A DNA stretch of 64,000 nucleotides from Limnephilus marmoratus (GCA_917880885.1 OU862912.1:52625117-52689116), one strand, 5' to 3'. Positions 43,147-53,943 are shown, counted from the first letter of the stretch. The notes: a model not told the origin generated them from the letters alone. Made by a program: numbers and translations.

Positions 43147-44425
43147 CAAATTTTTAAGCTTTCTCTATTGATTGTGGTGGGCATGTTTGGTAATATTATT
43201 TATTATTTAAACAATTTACGACATTATTTGGAAAAAAGAGAATTTTAAAAATTTGTCACCGGTGACATTTTTTGTTTTTTTTTTTCAAGGTATTGGGCAT
43301 TCAGGATCGGGGTGCGGGTGTTAACTTGACCGAGTGACCAGCAATGATATGAGGAAGATTTTTTTGATTGGATTCAAAGAAAAAAAAAAGTCACCGTAAA
43401 ACAAAGTTTCATTAACATTTTAACCCCAATTAATGTCAGGAAACACTGGTTAAAGTAATTCAAGAACGTCCCTTAATATCCTGTATAGATATTATTTAAA
43501 AGGCGGTAAAAATCAATAATATCCCTCCTAAAATTAATCGCCAAATAAAACAACTTAGGTATATGAAACATTTAAAATATATATATATATATATATTATA
43601 AATATACGAGTACCAAAGTAGAAATCGTTTGTTCTTTAACAGGCAGAAGAGTTCCTCTGTTTTGATAAGATATTGGTATACATGATCAACTATATGTGTA
43701 GATACGAGTATCTACGTATATAAAAAAATGTAACTTATATTTACATCGTTTTTCTAATAATGTATACATGACCAAGAAATCTTTTAAATTGAATATTAAA
43801 AAAAATGTTTATATTTGCACTAATTTTATAAGAAAACAATGTCTTTCGGAAAGTTTTTCTGGCGTCTCTTAGTTAAAAAAATAGTTGCCTGAGAAATGAG
43901 GACGTGCGGAAGAAATTTAACCATCCTTCGAAAATCCTTCTGCAGTTAAAAAAATTATGCATATAATATAATATGTAAGTATTTGAGATTAGATTAATAG
44001 TGGAAAAATAGATGTTTATATGACAAATATTGTGTAGCTCCTTTATCATTACGTTTATTATATATTATATATGGCTATAACGAAAAGAGATTTGGTTCAT
44101 TCCTGTACAGTTTCAATGGATTTCATTACAAACCGATGTGGAGCGAACGTAATTCGTATCTATTGGCAATTTCGTAGGTTAACACGAAATTCACTAAAAT
44201 CCACACAGATAACGATGTACATACGTTCTTCAGTTTAATTAAGTTATATAACTATTATGTAGAGTCTGCACTAGAATGGCCACGAATGTGCTAACGTACA
44301 TATATCCCTGGCAAATTCAACAAATTCGCTCCAGAAACTTTGGAACTGTCGGGTTGCCCGGAACCACATTCACATAAGAGCATTGCGATGCCACATCCAC
44401 TAAAATCCGTTGCAATTATTCTAAA
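43147..44425. other. AT-rich spacer, no recognised feature
   Basis: Includes an (AT)n run at 43577-43597. No gene recognised. Confidence 0.45.
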
Positions 44426-44532
44426 GGGCTAGCGAGACTATCAAGCGGCTTGGCTCAATCACGTAGTTTTTTGTTTATGGCTAGAGTTTTGACCGCATTT
44501 TGACCGTCTCCAGAGGTGGCTTGACGCTTGAG

Positions 44533-44574
44533 TCAAGCGTTGCGCAATAATCTACGTTATTGCGCAACGCTTGA
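44533..44574. repeat. Perfect 18-bp stem hairpin
   Basis: TCAAGCGTTGCGCAATAA (44533-44550) pairs with TTATTGCGCAACGCTTGA (44557-44574) around the loop TCTACG. It lies in the left inverted end of the Harbinger-like composite. Confidence 0.95.
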
Positions 44575-45167
44575 AGCGAATTTATATTTCTTGAACGTAG
44601 ACAACAAATCATAGACAAATAAGTACCTGAGTGGTGATTTTAGATATTATGTATCACGTAAAACGTTTATAATAATAGATTAAATTATTACAAAATAGGT
44701 ATTAATTGTTTTTGCGTTTAATGTGTAGAAATCCATCTGATTTTTCTTTTAAATTAATCTAAATATAATTTAATAATGTTATTACGTTAATGTTATATTA
44801 AAATATTAATATATAACATTTATTATAACATAACAAATAATTATTTTTCTTTACTAGATTCCATCTCGCACAAAAATCACTTTCAAATAGCGAAAATGAC
44901 AGGAAACCATAGACAAAGGAGTAATATCTCGAGAGAAATATCGTCTAGACATAAACTAAGGCTTGGCTCAACGGCTTGAAGCGCGCGTCAAGCTGTTGAG
45001 GCAAGCATTCATAGACAATAACGGAAAAATAAATTTACGTGCTGGCCGTCAAGCCGCTTGATAGTCTACAAGCGTTCTGGCAAGCATTTGTCTATGCCTA
45101 GATGTGATTTTGGATAGTTTGTTTAGTTTATTTATGGTTGACAGTGAATTTGTGCGGCTGAAATAAA

Positions 45168-45413
45168 ATGGAATATAACGGAGACAAAGCATTCTTAGCC
45201 CTTGGGTTATTTTTGTATTTTAATAAAAATAAACGAATTTGGTGTCAAGAATGGTACAATTTGTTATCCCGCTTTACTCATAAGCATTTACAAAGCGTAT
45301 TACAGGCACGGCACCAAATGATTACTTACACGCATTTTTTCAAAATAGATGATCGTAATTACGAAGCATTGTTGTATATTTCCGTTGATATTATGAATAA
45401 ATGTTATAATTAA
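45168..45413 (+). pseudogene. PIF/Harbinger transposase N-terminal fragment (81 aa)
   Basis: The ORF starts MEYNGDKAFLALGLFLYF. It then reads KRIWCQEWYNLLSRFTHKHL and YTHFFKIDDRNYEALLYI. The order 'R.W..EW…THENLL…L…Y..FLRMD...Y..LL' is the N-terminal region of PIF/Harbinger transposases, upstream of the DDE domain. It ends at a stop after residue 81, before any catalytic residue, so it cannot transpose DNA alone. Upstream inverted copies of the CAAGC-rich end support it being the remnant of an autonomous element. No MADF/Myb partner ORF was found nearby. Confidence 0.65.
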
Positions 45414-45644
45414 TATTTTAATATAACATTAATTGATAAAGTTGATTAAGGAAAATTATTTATTCCCTATTTCTCAGATGTTCGCAAGACCTAAACAATA
45501 TTTTAAATCAGTCAAAGCAGTTACATCATTAACAATAAGAAAACAAAAAATACTTGCAGAATTGAATAATAACATTAATAGAAGTTACAATATTATTAAA
45601 CAATGAGAGAAAAACATACTTGCAGAACTTAATAATAAATAATA

Positions 45645-45752
45645 CTAGCTGGTACCCGGCATGCGTTGCAACGCCATTCAAAGAAATAAATTAATTCTCC
45701 CTGCATGTCCTTTCCCGTGCGTCCCCGTTGACCTCCCGAGTCCCTTTCCGAG
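45645..45752 (-). mobile_element. Helitron-like Q family 3' end
   Basis: ACTAGCTGGTACCCGGCATGC is the reverse of a …GGGTACCAGCTAG^T end. CTCCCTGCATGTCC and a C/T-rich stretch follow, then the copy is cut by the S-family repeat at 45753. Confidence 0.6.
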
Positions 45753-46040
45753 AATACTGCACAAGAGTCCCAACTGCTCCCGTCTGGAGCCAGTGAGACT
45801 ATGGTATATGAGACTATGAGACTATGGACAGTGGACTATATCCCCGATCGGGGTATGTCGTGAGGCTGAAGGTAGTGGGGTGGGGAAGGAGATAGGAAAG
45901 AGGAAGGTGGGGAAGTACCTGGCTATTTACATCTGGTCACCAATCACGGCTTATGCCATTTCAAGCAACGTTTCAATTCTGAATGGTGGTCTACCAGGGC
46001 GATACTTAGAGTATCTTCCAATCTGGAACGTGCCGCAAAT
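45753..46040 (-). repeat. S-family SINE-like repeat, reverse
   Basis: Starts CACAAGAGTCCCAACTGCTC (reverse of the conserved 3' end) and ends TCTGGAACGTGCCGC, matching the 5' limit of the 20.3-kb copy. Confidence 0.75.
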
Positions 46041-46089
46041 ATACTTTTATATAATATATTATTTTAAAGAAAAAAATTGTGAAATAACA

Positions 46090-46165
46090 CAAATTAATCA
46101 AATAAAATTTATTTGACACGCCGGGATTCGATCCCCCGACCTTCGGTTTACGAGTCAAGAGCCTT
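46090..46165 (-). repeat. tRNA-like SINE fragment
   Basis: On the minus strand, GACTCGTAAACCGAAGGTC (anticodon-arm-like, CGT) is followed by GGGGGATCGAATCCCGGCG (B-box/T-arm-like). The 5' D arm is degenerate and there is no complete acceptor stem, so it is not called a tRNA gene. Confidence 0.5.
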
Positions 46166-46869
46166 ACTTACGTCAATTTTTCTTTCCGTAAGATCTTTCC
46201 ACAAAGTATCGGAAGACTTAAAAAAATCTTTCAATTCCTTCCCCTCCCTCCAATTTTCTTACTTTTTCTTTCCGGAAGAACCTTCTACAAAGTATTAGAA
46301 AACTTTAAAAAAAAGATGAATGAAATAGGTAAAGTGGTTCTGAAGTTATAGCGTGACCAAGGGAAACAGGGATTCATTTGTAGAAATCCATCTGATTTTT
46401 CTAAAAATTAAACACAAAAACAATAATTAAAATCAGATGCATTTCTACAAATTAAACACAATAAAAATTAATTCTTATTTTATATTAATTTTATCTAATT
46501 TATAGAATTGTTTCATGATGCGTGAGAAATGTAACAAATTTTGAAAAAAATCTGTTCTTTTATGTCGAAGAACGCTAACTATTAATGTACAAGGTCCTAT
46601 TTTATGATTCTGTGATTGTTTCGAAAATGTAATTAATTTCAAGAAATGGCCAATATCACCTTTAATGAGTGATAGCCAAATAAATAATTAAAAAAAAATA
46701 TATCAATTCGCATCAAGCTCGCCGCCAGCACGTAGATTATTGAAGCTTGCTTCAAGCATCCTCGGTAGACTGTCAAAACGCTTGGCTCAAACGAAAACTA
46801 CGCGCAGTGTTGCCAGCTTAACAAAAAACTACGTGCTTGAAAGAAATTGCTTTGATAGTGTCGGAATCT

Positions 46870-47285
46870 CTTAAGACCGGATGAAAGGATCCGTTTAATG
46901 AAAAGGCTACTGAATTAGTAATGTGCGGCTGCCCAGAACCGATTTTTAGAGCAGTTGTAAGTTATATCATGATGTGCTGCAGTTGCGCTTGTGAATAACA
47001 TAGCGGAGGATTACATAACTAAAAGGCTACATGCTCAGCTGTCGGGTAGTTTAATTTTGACGGAAAGTTCATTTAGTTATAGGAGCTCAAAGAGTTAACT
47101 GCAGATACATTACAAAATTAATTGTAGAAAGAAGTCATTTAAGTATCAGTAAATTTTATACAGGGAGGTAAGACAGAATTCGTAATTTATATTGCAAACT
47201 GTTACCAAATCGGCCTCGTTGTCGAGGGTAAGACTCAAATAACCGGTCCAAATCGGGCGTACGCAAGTAAGTTTTATTCAAGGCA
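46870..47285. other. Spacer, no recognised feature
   Basis: No gene or repeat recognised. Confidence 0.4.
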
Positions 47286-47289
47286 CTAG

Positions 47290-47465
47290 CCCACAGTGAC
47301 AAAAAAGTCTTTTTTTTTAAATTTAATTTTCTGAAAGATGCATTTGTTAAGAATGCTCTCACAAAGAATTTCGTAAAATTGAAGGAGATAGGTACAGCAT
47401 TTTATGTGAAACTTTTTGAAACAGTTTTTACTTGTTGAATTATTCTTCAGCAAAACTTTATTTAT
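47290..47465. repeat. V-family repeat
   Basis: ATTTTCTGAAAGATGCATTTGT, TTTTATGTGAAAC and CAGCAAAACTTT are shared with 54080-54220. Part of the same family is also at 50320-50460. Confidence 0.65.
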
Positions 47466-49245
47466 TTTTTTATTTAAGGTAAATCTTCACAATAATAATA
47501 AGGTAGATACATATCATTCATCGGTTTTTTGGTTACCCAATTAGTGGAGAAATGTTCTCGGGTCTAATTGGGGAGCTGGTCTATATACTTATGCTGTGTA
47601 TTTAGAACTGCTTATAGATAATCAGCCTTACTAAAAAACCCATAGAAAATTTTATTCAATTGACAAACGGCCGCGGATGTGAAAATATTACTAATTAAAA
47701 AATTGTTCATGGAAAAAAATACACTTGGTTTACACGGCCTGAGAGGGTAGTTTATCTCTGTTTTATTAATGATGACAGAACGAAATTTGGAATTTTTCCA
47801 AAGTATTTTGAATGCTCTATATATTTCTTATTTTTGAAGGTGTAAAACAAATACCATTTATGAAAACTAGACAAAATTACCTTTTAGATTTGTGTATTTG
47901 AAATACACTTTAGTTTTCAAAAACTGCCATATTTTAAGATTCAAACTCGGGAAAAAATGGAAAAAAAATTCCTCCCAAAACATTTTTGACCAAAATGTAG
48001 AGAAATTAAAAAAAAGTCAAAATTTCAAAACCACAGTCCTTTTATGTAATAAATTTGGAAGGAAACTATCACCTCACTTTTTCGTCGTGCATACAATAAA
48101 AAAAAATAAAAAAATTTAAAGTTTTTTTTTATTGCCAAAAAAATAACTTGAACAAGAAAAATACCGTCATTTTAAACAGATTTCTTGCATATCTAAAGAC
48201 GTTTATTTCTTTGATACGTTTACGAACACATGTATTAGATATTAATATTATAAAAAATTATCACTTTTAAGAAAATCTCTTAAAATAAAGATCTTAAAAT
48301 GTAAATTTTATCTTTTAAGTAACCTATAAAACAATATTCTGACAGTTCAACTTTGAAAATACGGCGTTTGTACAATAACTTGATTAAACTGATATAAACT
48401 ACACAAATAACATGGTAAATATATCAATTATGTGAACAGAAGAGTAAATTCGTCACTACAATAGAAATTATTAAGTAAAATCACAACATTTAGGTACTAA
48501 CAAAATTTTCGATATCCCGCCATAAACACACCGAACTGTTTTGTCATCGCGGGCCGATATGAACAGGCGCGCCAATAATGCCCCTAGCGGAGAAGAATTA
48601 AAACAACATTGTTTTCTAGTAAATTAAAACCATATACAACGTTGTCAGATCTTCAATGCATTTTAACAGCGTGACCACGTAAGAAAGGTTATTGGTAATA
48701 AAACGTGTTTTAGTGTATACGGGGTTTATTTATGTTATTGCAATAACACAGGTTATCGGCCGTGAAAAGTTTTTTTTTCAGCCTATGTATAATTACAAAA
48801 ATGGAAATAGAATACTTTAAAAAATACTGTAAGATATTACAAAATACAATGACGTTATATAAAATAAATAGACTCGTTATAGTCTCACATACTCACAATA
48901 TAATGTGGAAAGTAAGGAACACTCTTTTGTTTTCAGCGATTTTCAATAATTTCTCAATTCAAAAGTTTATTCCTGTGTGATAAAGATAGACAATCAAATA
49001 ATGTGTATGTATGAATGGCACGGATACATTAGCGGGCGGCGTATTAATTTCTTTGCCGAATACTGCTTTCACATCACGGGTGTGACTGAGATAACAAGAT
49101 ACTCTCACTCGGTTACACTACGCACAGGGGAGGGTAAAGGCGGGTAAAACAAGACACACGGGCAAATATTTTTTATTATAATTATATGAGTTATCATTAG
49201 TAATACAATATTGGTACTATTATAGTAGTATTGTTAAAAACATAT
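47466..49245. other. AT-rich spacer, no recognised gene
   Basis: Open frames (47892-48119, 48762-48980) have no motifs. A GC-richer patch at 48540-48595 (CATCGCGGGCCGATATG, CAGGCGCGCC) could be regulatory, but nothing proves it. Confidence 0.4.
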
Positions 49246-49249
49246 TTTA

Positions 49250-49993
49250 TTATACAGTACAGGTCATAGGTTCAAATGAGTATACAAATCTATTTACAAT
49301 TTTCATCAACGACATTATAAAACGCTTTCCTTTGACCGTGGTATGTAAATCGTCTTTATTGAAATGAACTGAACATATTGTGCTGTAAAGCGAAGGTGTC
49401 CAATCATGTTCGCATCTTTGAATGCGAACAACAGTGGTCCATTTCTGTCGTCGTAGTTGATCACGGGGAAACCTAAAATTCATATTTGATAAGTCATAAT
49501 AAATTTATATTGAATTAATTGTCATTTTACGTTTATAAAGTCACAGCGTAAATTATAATTATTAATAGAGCTTAACTACAACTATCGTGTTTACGTATAT
49601 TAAATTATAGTGTCTTGTCATTGTCAGCAAGGAAGCTCGGTTCGAGCGTTATGAGTTATGACAATTCAAATATAATTAAATTAATTAACGATTTACCCTG
49701 TGTACGTTTTACCCCATCTTTCCCAATAGAAGAAAACTTGTGCGGGACGCTGTGTGAACCGACCTACTGTTAGCAGGTTGTCTTTGTTATGCTCGTTACT
49801 TTTTGATGCAACGTTCTCTGTCTCGTAATGACGTGTAAAACCGCGAGCGGGAAACATGAAAATTTATTGTAATATTTATAATAATCGATAATATTAAGTA
49901 ATTTGCGTGTACTTACAAATGAAGTGTTATTCCTTCGCCTTTACTATTATTTGCAGTGTAATTGAAACATTTTCTCATCACACAGGAGGGCAT
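49250..49993 (-). CDS. THAP-domain zinc-finger protein, two exons (99 aa)
   Basis: Exon 1 (49993-49917) begins ATG and encodes MPSCVMRKCFNYTANNSKG to TLH, then a GTAAGT donor. After a 444-bp intron, a TTTTAG acceptor leads into exon 2 (49472-49250), which continues in phase as FPRDQLRRQKWTTVV, WTPSLYSTICSVHF, KDDLHTTVKGKRF and a short tail. The spliced frame is 300 nt including the stop. The C2CH zinc ligands C4, C9, C59 and H62 are present, with the invariant FP and W, so this is a sequence-specific DNA-binding THAP domain. The AVPxxF motif that usually ends the domain is not visible, and AATAAA overlaps the stop. No other domain follows. It could be a small host gene or a transposon-derived one. 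It lies on the same strand as the Elk exon, 1.9 kb downstream of it, so it would be nested in the Elk intron. Confidence 0.72.
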
Positions 49994-50300
49994 TTTGACA
50001 CTTTTTAAAATGCAATCTACTTACTGGTAAGTACTGGTAAGACGCAACCTTACTCGACGCGTAGCAGTTTAGTACTAAAGTAATAGATATCGAGACCGGT
50101 ACAATTGTCTTGCGATTGTCTTACCACTTTGAGATTTCTACCCCTCGTCTAATATAGTATGTAACGTCATTGACAAAATATTGTACAAAAAGAAAAATCT
50201 TATAATTATAGAAATAGAATATCAACAAAATATTGGCAACAGAATATATCCGAAAATCATCGATAGAAATAAGTCAATCTGTTGCTTATCTGTAAAAATA
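49994..50300. other. Upstream region of the THAP ORF
   Basis: AT-rich, no clear TATA box or repeat. Contains GTACTGGTAAG twice, in tandem, at about 50019-50042. Confidence 0.4.
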
Positions 50301-50319
50301 CAACGTAAGTTTTAAATTA

Positions 50320-51100
50320 AATGAGAATTTTTTTTATTTAAAATAACATTAGAACACATTTTTCTCTAAACTACTTTTTTCAATCTGGTTGACAACATAT
50401 TAAAAAAAAATGCACCAAGTCTTAAACTGTTCTAAAATTCAGTCTATGGTACCCCGTAGGCAGTGGCGTGCACGGAGTTTTTGATCAGGGTAGGCAGTAG
50501 GAAAACCACCGAATTGATTCAAATAAATAAAAAAAACTTACTACAAATAACTCCCTTCGTATAAGTTTTTGCTAAGTGTGCTTGCTGCTGGTAAGACAAC
50601 TAGTTGATAGAAATAGATAACAACAGATGTCACTGTCGTCACTGATTGCCATTTGCTAATTTTGTTCCAGAAAGCACTGCCTAATACTAACAAAAACAAC
50701 TCATGGAAGCAAATTCAAAACGACAGCTATGCGCATTTCGTAAACATTGATATTATATCTTGTATGAAGTTAGCTCCAAGCAGAAATAATTCCTGCTTAG
50801 GCCGCATTTTAGTGAGGCAGTCGGAGGGCGCGCGTGTAGTTTCTAGTTACAGTATGTGCCACGTTTGTAGTATGCCGTTTGATGTGGCGCTCGCGTAGTT
50901 TCGGTTGCTCAGCTTTTTCGCGCTATATTTTTGAAAGTGTGTATTTATTTTTAGCAATAATTTAATAAATTATAATATTATTTACATGCTCATGTTTTAC
51001 AAATACGGTAGGGTAGGCAGTGCTTATGTGCCTATATGGAGTGCACGCCCCTGCCCGTAGGGATTTTTTCATAAAGGGCCCCTTCTATTTTTTTATGTAC
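50320..51100. repeat. V-family repeat interrupted by a hAT element
   Basis: TTTTCAATCTGGTTGACAAC, ACCAAGTCTTAAACTGTTC and GGGATTTTTTCATAAAGGG correspond in order to 54250-54490. The hAT element at 50461-51053 divides it. Confidence 0.65.
50453..51061. mobile_element. hAT-type element with perfect 8-bp TSD
   Basis: CCCGTAGG is repeated exactly at 50453-50460 and 51054-51061. The element (50461-51053, 593 bp) starts CAGTGGCGTGCACGGAG and ends, in reverse complement, CAGGGGCGTGCACTCC. GGTAGGCAGT follows at both ends in inverted orientation. It has no transposase; the open frame at 50653-50898 has no motif. Confidence 0.93.
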
Positions 51101-51119
51101 GATGAAAATTTTCCATAAA

Positions 51120-51515
51120 ACCTTTGCGGGTACCGCCGCCCCGGGAACCACTTATTGGATAATCAACACCCCTGCCATAGGTCACCCCAAGTAGTTCAAT
51201 ACGTTTGGGTTCATGCGGTGAGGTTTGTGTAGGTCTTGGCGGTGGATGCGTCTGCCTACCAGCTGAGATCGGGAAGAGACTGGTTGAGGGAGGTATTTTG
51301 ACTTTTTTACCCTGCACCGCACTTGAAGGAAGGATTCATACTTCCCTCACTCCTGAACTCACGGACCCTTATCCACCCCTCATACATTTTTCCTTCTTAG
51401 AACTTCCTCTCCTCCCTTCTCTAAAGAGACCCTTCACACAGCATCCCAAAAGATGACAAAGGCCCTGATTCAAAAGATGACTAAGGCCTATTTTCCTTAG
51501 GGCCTGCTTTTTTTT
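51120..51515 (+). repeat. GGTACC-type dispersed repeat (head of foldback pair)
   Basis: Starts GCGGGTACCGCCGCCCCGGG and ends CCTTAGGGCCTGC before a T run. It faces the reverse copy at 51520-51857, tail to tail. Confidence 0.85.
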
Positions 51516-51519
51516 TCTT

Positions 51520-51857
51520 TTTTACATGAGCTCCACACAGAAGGCCCTGAGGAAAATAATTTCCCTCAGGGGCTATTTCATCTTTGGGGATGCTGTGTGG
51601 AGGGTTTTTTTTAAAGGAAAGGAAGGAGAGGAGAGTTCTGGGAAAGAAGAGGGTTTAAGGGGTGGGTAGGAATCTGGGGTTCAGAGTGTCCTGGTCATCC
51701 GCCTCCAAGACCTAGACAAACCTCACCCCATGAACCTGGGCACCCCTGCTAAATCACCAAACGTAGCGAACCACTTGGGGTGACATATGGCAGAGGTGTT
51801 GGTTATCCAATAAAGGTTCCCAGGGCGGCGGTACCCATTCCCGCCTCCCAAATTGAA
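51520..51857 (-). repeat. GGTACC-type dispersed repeat (reverse arm)
   Basis: Starts TTTACATGAGCTCCACACAG and ends GGGCGGCGGTACCCATTCCC. It lies 50 bp from the Elk exon splice donor. Confidence 0.88.
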
Positions 51858-51906
51858 AAAGCTTCTTGGAGTTCGTGAAAAACAAATATATATCCAAGTC
51901 ACTCAC

Positions 51907-52140
51907 CATTTTTCTTGTAAAAGATGACCTCTAGTTTGAGCTCATGTTTGTCCTGCAGCGAGGTGTCGATCTGCACCTTGTGCTCGTCCATCGTGTCCGA
52001 CCCGTACAGGAACTTGCAAGCGCACCCCTTCTGCATGATCTGCGCGCGGCTGAAACCGGTCAGCTCGCAGAACCCGTCCGAGCAGTACACGATGGGGTAT
52101 ACCGTCGGCACTTGCGCGTTGCCCAGCACGAAGTTGCTAT
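51907..52140 (-). CDS. Elk: Elk (KCNH8-like) potassium channel, PAS-domain exon
   Basis: One internal exon of an Elk-type voltage-gated potassium channel, a plasma-membrane tetramer whose cytoplasmic N-terminal PAS domain tunes gating. The minus-strand translation contains SNFVLGNAQV, YPIVYCSDGFCELTGFSR, IMQKGCACKFLYG and LKLEVIFYKKNG. These match the eag-domain PAS core, and the 'FCELTGF…AQIMQKGC' form fits Elk better than eag or erg. The acceptor TTTTCAG (52147-52141) and the donor GTGAGT (51906-51901) give 234 bp, phase 1 at both ends, so the exon is symmetric. The preceding exon should encode the start through TFLDTIATRF, and the next the SAFWC segment. Neither was found on the minus strand of the window, so both flanking introns are long (at least 11 kb upstream, likely tens of kb downstream). 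The coding GC content is well above its surroundings. Confidence 0.93.
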
Positions 52141-52549
52141 CTGAAAACAATAAAAAATACAAATTAGCTAATGATACATACGGTGTTGGTTCGTGGCCTA
52201 TCTCATTGGGAGTTCAATCGGAGATTAAAAGAGTGAGACTTTTTTATTTTAAATTGTTTTAGTTTTTTTTTAATTCTTACGATTCCTGCTTACACAAAAT
52301 ACAGGGTGCGGCAGCATAACTTCCTTTTTTAAAATGCGCGTCATTCGGTCGGTTGATGTCGTAGCGGAGCGCTAGTGATCTCGTTCGAGAGACGGAACCA
52401 TAAAGTTTTGTTCTATATTATTATTATTATTTGTCCTATATTGTATTGTTAGAAGCGTAAGCAAGAATACTAAGAATTAAAAAAAATTAAACACATAAAT
52501 TATTATATTTTTGAATGTAGCTATTACTTTGTGGTTATCCATTATAGAA
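52141..52549. other. Elk intron sequence, no further feature
   Basis: AT-rich intronic spacer. GGGTGCGGCAGCATAACTTCC at 52304-52324 resembles a common insect repeat start, but the copy is too short to define. Confidence 0.4.
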
Positions 52550-52923
52550 TAATGAAATAATTTTACTTTGTATAAACCACTTATTTGATGTGCAAATCCG
52601 ACCGGTTTCGGAACAAACGTTCCTTCGTCAGGGAAAGCTTATACTAATTTGACAGTTTCGAACAATGTTTTATTATGGTAGGGGTGGAGCTGTTTCTAGA
52701 TAATAATGTAGATTGGGTAGGTAGGTATTAGTGTAGAGTGGGTGGGTAGGGGAACAAATCAATATTGTCATATAGCCCAATCATGGATTTGTTCCCCTAC
52801 CCACCCGTTGTTCGAAACTGTCAAATTAGTATAAGCTTTCCCTGACGAAGGAACGTTTGTTCCAAAACCGGTCGGATTTGCACATCAAATAAGTGGTTTA
52901 TACAAAGTAAAATTATTTCATTA
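52550..52923. repeat. Foldback: 117-bp arms enclosing a 21-bp palindrome
   Basis: Outer arms 52550-52666 and 52808-52923 are reverse complements with one or two differences (starting TAATGAAATAATTTTACTTT). Inside, GGGTGGGTAGGGGAACAAATC (52740-52760) is exactly mirrored at 52786-52806. It is probably a MITE, with no clear target duplication. Confidence 0.92.
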
Positions 52924-53044
52924 TTACATAAATTATTAATTAAACTTTAAAAATGCACAGAATCCATTAAATTTCACAACTTCATCTCCCTTCAAACGCA
53001 ATGCACGACGCACTACAGACGTTTTAATTTTTGATCAAAATTAA

Positions 53045-53135
53045 TTTAAACTTCTGAAGGGGAAGGGGACGCGGGAGGGGAACGGGGGCGGGAACGGGGA
53101 TGCATGGGGAAGGATACGCAGGGGAGGAGTGACGG
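53045..53135 (+). mobile_element. Helitron-like Q family fragment
   Basis: The purine-rich GGAAGGGGACGCGGGAGGGG block with CATGGGGAAGGATACGCAGGG resembles the Q family interior. Frames on both strands here are composition artefacts. Confidence 0.5.
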
Positions 53136-53640
53136 AGGGGTAGGGGGCGAGGGAGGTGCAAATGGAAGAAGACATTGTAGCGACAGTGGATGGAGGGGGG
53201 TATTTTTGGAAAATCCATGCTTCTCAGAAGGACAGCTGTGTGCGTTCGGAAACCTGATTTTTTCGTGTAAGCACCAGACGGAAAACAAAAACAAATTATG
53301 TATCCAAAGGCACTTCATTAAACAAATACTTTATTTCTTTGGATTACAACACTTGCAGGGTACTCTCTAGTTATGTATAATTTTTTGAAAATTGTTTACA
53401 TAATGAACATTATTATTATTTTTTTGCATGTAAAATATTCCTCCCATAAACACGAGCTCCTAGAGCTCAACTAATGGAGAAGTAGAATAAAACATGAATT
53501 ATTTTGTAATCTTGCATATATTATCATTGTAATGTATAAACAAAAATCTTGAAATAAAAAAATAAATATATATTTTTTTTTAAATACGTAGATATCTTTG
53601 CCTTACATGCGCTGTTTGTTTCTCACAAATTATTATCGTC
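53136..53640. other. Spacer, no recognised feature
   Basis: No gene recognised; AT-rich from 53370. Confidence 0.4.
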
Positions 53641-53649
53641 CCGGTGAGC

Positions 53650-53872
53650 GACCACAATTCAGAATCGAAACGTTGGTTGAAATGGCTTTAGACATATTTG
53701 GTGACTAGATCGGAATGGCCAGACATTTCCCTACCTTGTTCCTCTTATCTCCTTTTCCCCCAACTACATTCAGTCTCACAACATACTCCAACTGGAAATG
53801 CCGTAGTTTCACCATGTCCAGACGCGATGCTGGGAACAATTGGGACTCTTGTGCGGAACCCACATACAAATT
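53650..53872 (+). repeat. S-family SINE-like repeat
   Basis: ACAATTCAGAATCGAAACGTTGG through ATTGGGACTCTTGTGCGG corresponds to the other S copies. Confidence 0.75.
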
Positions 53873-53943
53873 GAAACCGCTATGACGATATTATATCTCC
53901 GGCATTATCGGCACGTGTACGTGAAAAGACTTTGAGAACCTTC

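Larger units (their letters stand above)
44428..46865. mobile_element. Harbinger-like composite with repeated CAAGC-rich ends
   Basis: The left end GACTATCAAGCGGCTTGGCTC…CACGTAGTTTTTTGTT (44435-44480) recurs in reverse at 45047-45070 and again around 46820-46860 (CACGTAGTTTTTTGTTAAGC in reverse). This gives one 0.64-kb inverted-repeat unit and one longer 2.4-kb unit. It holds a Harbinger transposase N-terminal fragment and later insertions. Exact ends and target duplications are unclear. Confidence 0.55.

Noticed and set aside
51924..52262. Plus-strand open frames across the Elk exon
   Set aside because: Antisense shadows of the high-GC Elk exon; they cross its splice sites without any signal of their own.
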